DNA of 64,000 bases from Polyangia bacterium (GTDB taxonomy: Bacteria > Myxococcota_A > Polyangia > Fen-1088). A model generated the notes under the pieces. It ran no database searches. It worked only from the letters and a program-made list of their open reading frames with translations, and was not told the DNA's origin. Of the stretch, positions 59,138-64,000 are shown piece by piece. Location of the stretch: positions 62,001 through 126,000 of the forward strand of contig DATATI010000020.1 in assembly GCA_036268875.1 (NCBI GenBank), in the 5' to 3' direction. The stretch's first letter is position 1. Every line of letters starts with the position of its first letter. Both the position numbers and the translations under genes were made by a program.

Positions 59138-62100
59138 GGCCGCGGTGCTCGCAGGGGAGTCAAGTACGTATTCGAACCACCAGCTGCAGCCGCCTCCACC
59201 AACACCCACTCCCGCAGTAATCCCCCATCCCGCAACAAATCCGTGATCACTCGGACCACTGAATGTCTCCCAAGAGGCAGAGGGGCCAAGACCAGCGCCG
59301 CTGCTGGTGTTGTAAAATGCGCCCTTCAGATCGTAGACGGTTGCAGCGTTTGATGATTGGACCTGGAATCCTCCTGATGCCAATGCCCCGACGCCCAATC
59401 CACCGCCCGGAGTGTTGTACGTTGCGAGGTTTCCAGAGCCATCAAATGCAATGCCTGTAGAAAAATTGATATTGATCGGTCCCAGTTGAAAATTCAAACC
59501 AAGGCCGAGTTCTACTGTCCAAGCAACTTGCACCGGCATTCCATCGGGACCCACTGCCATCCCAGTGCCCGCGGAAAGCGAAAAGTCTCCACGAGCCTGT
59601 GCAGCACTTCTGAAACTGTCCGACATATCGGCGTCGAACAATGCCTCGTCGGAACCTATCTGTAGCCCTGTTACCCCGTTCGCCGCAAGCACCGAGTCGA
59701 CGGTCTCGCCCCCCTCATCCGGGTCCTGTGCCGCAGCCTCCGCGCGCGACATCGGGACGGCCCGCGTGAGCCCTGTGGTCAGGGCGGCCATCGCAGCGCC
59801 TTGAAGAGCGCTAACCAAAATGTTCGCACCGAGATCGCGTTGGTGATAGGCGATGCCGGTAATCGCGGCTGACATCGCACCGGAGACGACGCCCTGTATC
59901 ATGGCGTGAGTCATACCGGTCGTCGCACCGGCTGCGGCGCCTCCAAATCCGGACGCTATGATGCTGATTCCCGTAACGACCAGCGTCTGTTTCAACGATG
60001 CGCCTTCGGCGATCATCATGTTCGCGTTGATCGCGGCGATCATCGCCATGGCGGCAACGCAGCCGGCGCCGCTCGAGTAGGCGCACGCGACCGAGCCGAC
60101 GACAGCCGTTCCGACGGTCAAGACTGTCTTTGCCGCGCGTTCGGGGTTGGAGGTCCACCAGCCGAGGCCATTGGGATCGTCGTAGAACGGGTCGCTGTAG
60201 GGGTTGGGGAACGAGTTGAGGAACCCCTTGAAGACGGAGCTGGCAGAGTAGCCGGTCGGATCGGTGCTGCGGAGCGGGTTGTTGAGCACATAGGCGTAAC
60301 GGTTGTAGCTCTGCAACTCGGCGACGAACTGGACGTTCGGGTCGGGTGACAGGAAACGACCGAGCTCAGGGTCGTAGATGCGGCCGTTCATGTTCACCAG
60401 GCCGACACCCGGGATGACTTCGTGGCCAGTGAACTCGCGGTGGCCCGGAGGCGGCGAGAGCGCGGCGGCCGCCGGCGGCGCCAGCGTATGCCCGTCGGTG
60501 GCGCGACGCGCGCCCCAGGCGTCGTAGCTCAGCGTCGTGGAGTCAGGCGCGTCCGGAGCCGGCGCGGAGACGTGACCGACCTCGTCGCTCCAGGCGATGA
60601 CCGAACCGAGATGGTCCCCGTGGTAATAGCGCGTGGATACGCTCGCGGTCACGGTCGTATCCGTGGACGTCGTCACCGTACGGAGTGCGAAGGCATTGCC
60701 ACCGTGGGCCGCGCCGGCGTAGATGAAATGCACGTGCTCGACCGTGCCGGTCGCACTCTTCGTCGTCCGCTCATACAGGCTCTTGCCCGTGGCGCTGAGG
60801 CCCGCGTAGACGATTCGCTCGGTCGCGCCGGCGCCATCGGTCGTCCCCTTTTCCTGCACCACGTGCTGGTCGTCCGCGCCATAGACAAAGTCGATTCCGA
60901 CCGTGTCTTTCGTGACGTAGAGAGCCTTATTGGCCGCGCTGTACGTCGCGGTTCGGCCGTGTCCGCTGGTCATGTTGCCATTCGGGTCGTAGGAGAATGC
61001 GTCGCCGACATCGCTCGGGCAAATGGCGTGCGGACCGGCGTTCTGGCACGAGCCGTAGGAATAGGTCTTGCCGCCCTTCGTGGTGAGGTTTCCAATACTG
61101 TCGTATCCGTAAGCATCGGAAGCGACATACCCATTGGCCGCGATGGTCGTCTGCGCGTTCGTCAATCGATCGGCAGCGTCATAGGTGAAGGTCTCGGCCG
61201 CGGCCGGCCCGTTGAGGGGCTCGTTCCGGGTCCGTGCCCGCAGGTTGCCCGCCTCGTCGTAACCATACGACCGGTCCTGGATCAGCGTCGATCCATCCAG
61301 GTAGGCCGTGCTGGTCGCTCCCATCAGCCACCCGGTGACCGGGTTTCGTTGCGAAACGGTCTCGACGCCGTTGCGGGTCGTCTCTTTGACGATTTGCCCA
61401 AGAGCGTTGACGGCGGTCGCGCTCCACAAGACGGAGTTATCTGACAGGTCGAAGACGTACTGCAGGCGGTTGGTGGCGGTGTAGTGATAGCCGACCGCGA
61501 GTCGATTGCCGGCAACGGGATTTCCGACAACGCCCGGATAGGTGATCGCGCTGGTACGTCCCTGCCTGTCGTAGTCATAGGTCGTGTCGAACGTCTCGCC
61601 ATCGGTGCACTCCGACACGTTGCTGACGGCGCCGCGATCGTCGTAGCTGAATGATCGCCCGGAGCGGTTTCCATCGGTCTGGCTGGTTCCCGGGATCGCG
61701 CACGGCCCCTTCAACCGAGCGTCGGGCCGGCTCACCATCGCCGCCAGCCGGCCAATCCCTTTGCCGGGCGCCGTGTCGTAGACCCACTCGGCCTGAGTGT
61801 CGCCTATCGGGCCTTTGCGCAGCACGCGGCCGAGCCGATCGTAGATCATCGTCGTCTTCTGCAGCTTGGCGTCGATCTGGCTGATGAGCTGACCGAAACC
61901 GTCGTAGCTGTAGGTCCAGCCACGCATGTCGGGATCATTGACCGACGTCTTCCGGCCGCGCAGGTCGTAGCCAAGCCCGGTGACGTTCCCCGCGTCATCG
62001 ATGACCGACGTCAAGTTACCGTCGGCGTCGTAGCCGTAACTGATCTTTGCCTGAAGGCTCCCGGGCCCGTAGTCATTGTGGCTGGAGCAAGTCTGCGCCG

Positions 62101-63100
62101 GACCGTCGTCGCTCCCGTTGTCCATGAGGGTCGTGATGGAGCTGATCTTTCCAACAGGGTTCTTGGTCTCCACCCGAACCTGGATGCGGCCCTTGACCAC
62201 GCGCTCGGTGCAGATCGAGAAGCCTTGAAAGAATGTGGTGACGACGCTGGCGCCGTCGGGATTGTCGGGGCCGATCGCACCGAGATCCTTCGCCACGTTG
62301 TAGAGCCGATTGAGCGAATCGTACAGATATGTCGTGGTGGAGGCCGGGCCCCCGTCGGTGTCGAGGTACGGCGCGGTCTCGGTCACTGCGCGCCCAATCG
62401 AGTCATACATAACCACCCCGCTGTGCACGAAGCCGCCAGCGAAGCCGCGCACGAGCGTCTCGCGGGACCGCCCCAGGACGTCTGAGTATGTCCACTTCGC
62501 GTCGCCTGTGGTCGACTTGCTTACAGTCATGAATGGACGGGTGGCGATGAGCGCCGGCGGCGAGTGATACGTCCTTGTCCGCGTGACAACGGACTTCTGC
62601 GTGCCACAGCGAGCAGAGACGGCGATTGGATTCGAGAATTCATCGTATTTGCGGCAGGTGAAAATGCCGTTCGGGTCCGTCTCCTGGATGAGCGTGCCCG
62701 TCGAAGGATTGAAAGCGGAGTACGAGGCGTGGCCCTCGGGGTCGATCGTCCGCACCGGGAAGCGTCCGCGATCATAGCTGAGGCCGGTGGTGATGGTGAA
62801 CTCTTCGTCGCCGCCGTCCGAGGGCGGCGTGACCGAGAAGTCCTGCGGGTCATAGCTGACGCGGGTGATTCGGAAGCGCGGGGTGTTGGCGTCGAGGGCG
62901 TCGGTCGGACCCTCGGCGCCCGGCCTGCTGCAGTCGTTGTAATCAGAGGCGCATTCGGTGGTTTTGACCACATGGCCGAATCGATCGTAGACGAAAGCCG
63001 TGTGGGTCTCGAGGACGTCGGGCCGATCCGGATCCGATGCGGGGTCGCTGCCCGCCCCGGGCTCGACGATGGTCTCCTTGAGCCCGAGCGTGTCCTGCAT
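58874..63100 (-). CDS. Rhs/YD-repeat protein, polymorphic-toxin type
   Basis: 1408 residues from the first ATG (63100), but the same frame stays open and Rhs-like further upstream (to about 63300), so the true gene is longer. Many YDxxGxxx repeats (YDADGNLTSVIDDAGN; YDGFGQLISQ; YDRLGRVLRKG) form the beta-cage, and the hyperconserved end YDPELGRFLSPDPN and DPTGY mark the core boundary. After it come Ala/Gly-rich hydrophobic segments (VTGISIIASGFGGAAAGATTG) and a variable C-terminal domain ending CSWWFEYVLDSP. The C-terminal domain has no family I recognise. The final 87 residues look like a separate membrane protein. Confidence 0.9.
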   Translation of the reverse strand: MQDTLGLKETIVEPGAGSDPASDPDRPDVLETHTAFVYDRFGHVVKTTECASDYNDCSRPGAEGPTDALDANTPRFRITRVSYDPQDFSVTPPSDGGDEEFTITTGLSYDRGRFPVRTIDPEGHASYSAFNPSTGTLIQETDPNGIFTCRKYDEFSNPIAVSARCGTQKSVVTRTRTYHSPPALIATRPFMTVSKSTTGDAKWTYSDVLGRSRETLVRGFAGGFVHSGVVMYDSIGRAVTETAPYLDTDGGPASTTTYLYDSLNRLYNVAKDLGAIGPDNPDGASVVTTFFQGFSICTERVVKGRIQVRVETKNPVGKISSITTLMDNGSDDGPAQTCSSHNDYGPGSLQAKISYGYDADGNLTSVIDDAGNVTGLGYDLRGRKTSVNDPDMRGWTYSYDGFGQLISQIDAKLQKTTMIYDRLGRVLRKGPIGDTQAEWVYDTAPGKGIGRLAAMVSRPDARLKGPCAIPGTSQTDGNRSGRSFSYDDRGAVSNVSECTDGETFDTTYDYDRQGRTSAITYPGVVGNPVAGNRLAVGYHYTATNRLQYVFDLSDNSVLWSATAVNALGQIVKETTRNGVETVSQRNPVTGWLMGATSTAYLDGSTLIQDRSYGYDEAGNLRARTRNEPLNGPAAAETFTYDAADRLTNAQTTIAANGYVASDAYGYDSIGNLTTKGGKTYSYGSCQNAGPHAICPSDVGDAFSYDPNGNMTSGHGRTATYSAANKALYVTKDTVGIDFVYGADDQHVVQEKGTTDGAGATERIVYAGLSATGKSLYERTTKSATGTVEHVHFIYAGAAHGGNAFALRTVTTSTDTTVTASVSTRYYHGDHLGSVIAWSDEVGHVSAPAPDAPDSTTLSYDAWGARRATDGHTLAPPAAAALSPPPGHREFTGHEVIPGVGLVNMNGRIYDPELGRFLSPDPNVQFVAELQSYNRYAYVLNNPLRSTDPTGYSASSVFKGFLNSFPNPYSDPFYDDPNGLGWWTSNPERAAKTVLTVGTAVVGSVACAYSSGAGCVAAMAMIAAINANMMIAEGASLKQTLVVTGISIIASGFGGAAAGATTGMTHAMIQGVVSGAMSAAITGIAYHQRDLGANILVSALQGAAMAALTTGLTRAVPMSRAEAAAQDPDEGGETVDSVLAANGVTGLQIGSDEALFDADMSDSFRSAAQARGDFSLSAGTGMAVGPDGMPVQVAWTVELGLGLNFQLGPININFSTGIAFDGSGNLATYNTPGGGLGVGALASGGFQVQSSNAATVYDLKGAFYNTSSGAGLGPSASWETFSGPSDHGFVAGWGITAGVGVGGGGCSWWFEYVLDSPASTAAVKSTLILKMIIVILASVFFVALGRGIYLEMSYAARLPRIADPSSGRIHQISVQHGTRVFASNSEVADLQRSEFLWPSAWSLALAQVF

Positions 63101-63269
63101 GGGCTCGCCGTCCCGCGGTCGAAACGCGCCGACGGCGCCGTAGACAAAATCGGTCGTGTGCGTGATCGACGGGGCATTGTCGGCGCTCGAGGTGGTGACT
63201 GTGTGAGTAATCTTGCCTCGTTGTTGCTCGAAGCTGCTGGGCAGGCCGGGTTCTTGGCCAAAGGCGTCA

Positions 63270-63939
63270 GATCCGGGCCCAACGTCGGTCGCGCGGGCGG
63301 CACGCTGCCAGGCGCCGCCCAGACCTGCAGCTCGGCCACCGAGATGAACTGGCTGCTGCCGCCGGGTGGTCCTTCGATGCGAATGGCGTCGCCGGCGATG
63401 GGCGCGAAATCCAGCTGATAGGTATCAAAGCCAACTCCGTCGTTCGGTCGATACGGCGGCGTCGAGACCAAACTCGTTACATTTGCCCAACCATCGTCAA
63501 GGTGAACTTGAACGTTCAGGTTCGTGAACCAGCCGCCATCGCCAGGATTGATGCCCTCTTGGAACAGAACCCGGCTGAAGGTGACCTTGCCGGTAAATTC
63601 GTAGCCAATCCAGTCGTCGCTCTTGTCTGAGTTGCCGGCGTTGTTGAAGGTGTCGTACTGCAAAGCCGCGTCCGTCGAGCCGACGGGAGGTTTCACGCCG
63701 TCCCGGATCGTCTCCAGATCGCACGAGCCACCGCCCGTCGGGTGGCCAACCTTGGCGATGATATCTCCGAGTTGGGTTAACTCGGCACCGAGGCCCGCGG
63801 TGACGGCGGCCTGCGTGACGCCATAGTTGTTCGCAGCCGGTGGCTTGCTCCCGCCGCCGCAACTCGCGACCACAAGGGCGACCACAGGAAGAAACAATTG
63901 CGCAACAATGAACGGACGCGCGATGGACCGGTTTGTCAT
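63270..63939 (-). CDS. N-terminal lipoprotein/discoidin part of the Rhs gene, out of frame
   Basis: The frame from the ATG at 63939 encodes a lipobox (ALVVASC), a short linker, and a discoidin/F5-8-type-C-like beta domain (DDWIGYEFTGKVTFSRVLFQ; YQLDFAPIAGDAIRIEGPPG; FISVAELQVWAAPG). It remains open to 62527, but beyond about 63300 the residues turn into Arg/Ser/Pro runs, a wrong frame. The Rhs frame takes over near 63265-63345. So a lipid-anchored, sugar-binding N-terminus belongs to the Rhs protein, and one indel has split the gene. Confidence 0.75.
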
Positions 63940-64000
63940 TTAAGAAAACTCCGACAGTGGTTCTCGCCGCTACGACGAATCGGTTGCGCGCGAGCAGAAC

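Noticed and set aside
1-64000. tRNA, rRNA, CRISPR arrays, insertion-sequence transposases
   Set aside because: I looked for cloverleaf, rRNA, regularly spaced repeats and DDE-type proteins and saw none; a tRNA or covariance-model scan could still find something missed by eye.

Overview
The window is high-GC (third codon positions almost all G or C) and looks like chromosomal DNA of a Myxococcota (Polyangia-type) bacterium. The pointers are several large secreted lipoproteins with Gly/Ser/Thr/Ala-rich linkers behind the lipobox cysteine, periplasmic TPR proteins next to obgE, a gatCAB operon, and a PilZ / PP2C / lipid-kinase group. The phylum is an inference; no rRNA gene is present to fix it.

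Layout. 1-4.2 kb (-): three envelope proteins, two of them TPR-type; the first is cut by the window edge. 4.5-6.2 kb (-): rplU-rpmA-obgE. 6.2-13.5 kb (-): gatC-gatA-gatB-mtnA with overlapping stops and starts, followed by a GT-C membrane protein, a GT2 glycosyltransferase and a methyltransferase. 13.65-18.7 kb (+): lipoprotein, PilZ protein, small acidic-tailed protein, diacylglycerol-kinase-like protein, PP2C phosphatase, then another lipoprotein. 18.8-26.2 kb (+): SxtJ-like membrane protein, DUF5989 mini-protein, carbamoyltransferase, SGNH hydrolase, and a large TPR/DUF3857/transglutaminase lipoprotein. 26.3-32.5 kb: three Gly-rich lipoproteins on the minus strand, separated by a small heat-shock protein and a beta-carbonic anhydrase on the plus strand.

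32.9-54.1 kb (+) is the centre of interest: an aryl-polyene / flexirubin / xanthomonadin-type type II polyketide cluster. It encodes two acyltransferases, two ACPs, an AMP-ligase fused to a hotdog dehydratase, a GT2, a MIO-type ammonia-lyase, LolA-like and MMPL export proteins, a DUF3261-like lipoprotein, two ketosynthases plus a cysteine-less chain-length factor, a dehydratase, a ketoreductase, a flavoprotein with a halogenase-type WxWxIP motif, and an ABC-2 permease. The ammonia-lyase should make an aryl-acrylate starter. The ligase and ACPs load it, KS/CLF, KR and DH extend it as a conjugated polyene, and the acyltransferases, GT2, LolA, MMPL and lipoprotein anchor and export it. The operon is split at 43.1-47.4 kb by an alpha-galactosidase-like lipoprotein and by a segment of about 2.1 kb (51-aa membrane peptide plus GT-C protein) bracketed by a 31-bp near-perfect direct repeat.

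54.2-64 kb: a membrane protein, an alpha/beta-hydrolase lipoprotein with a probable C-terminal beta-helix, a small conserved protein, a frameshifted nucleotidyltransferase with its small partner, and an Rhs/YD-repeat protein with a discoidin-like lipoprotein N-terminus, a nearby lipoprotein and a membrane protein read through in frame at its C-terminus. Three apparent single-base frameshifts fall in the last 7 kb, so either decay or consensus errors must be considered there.
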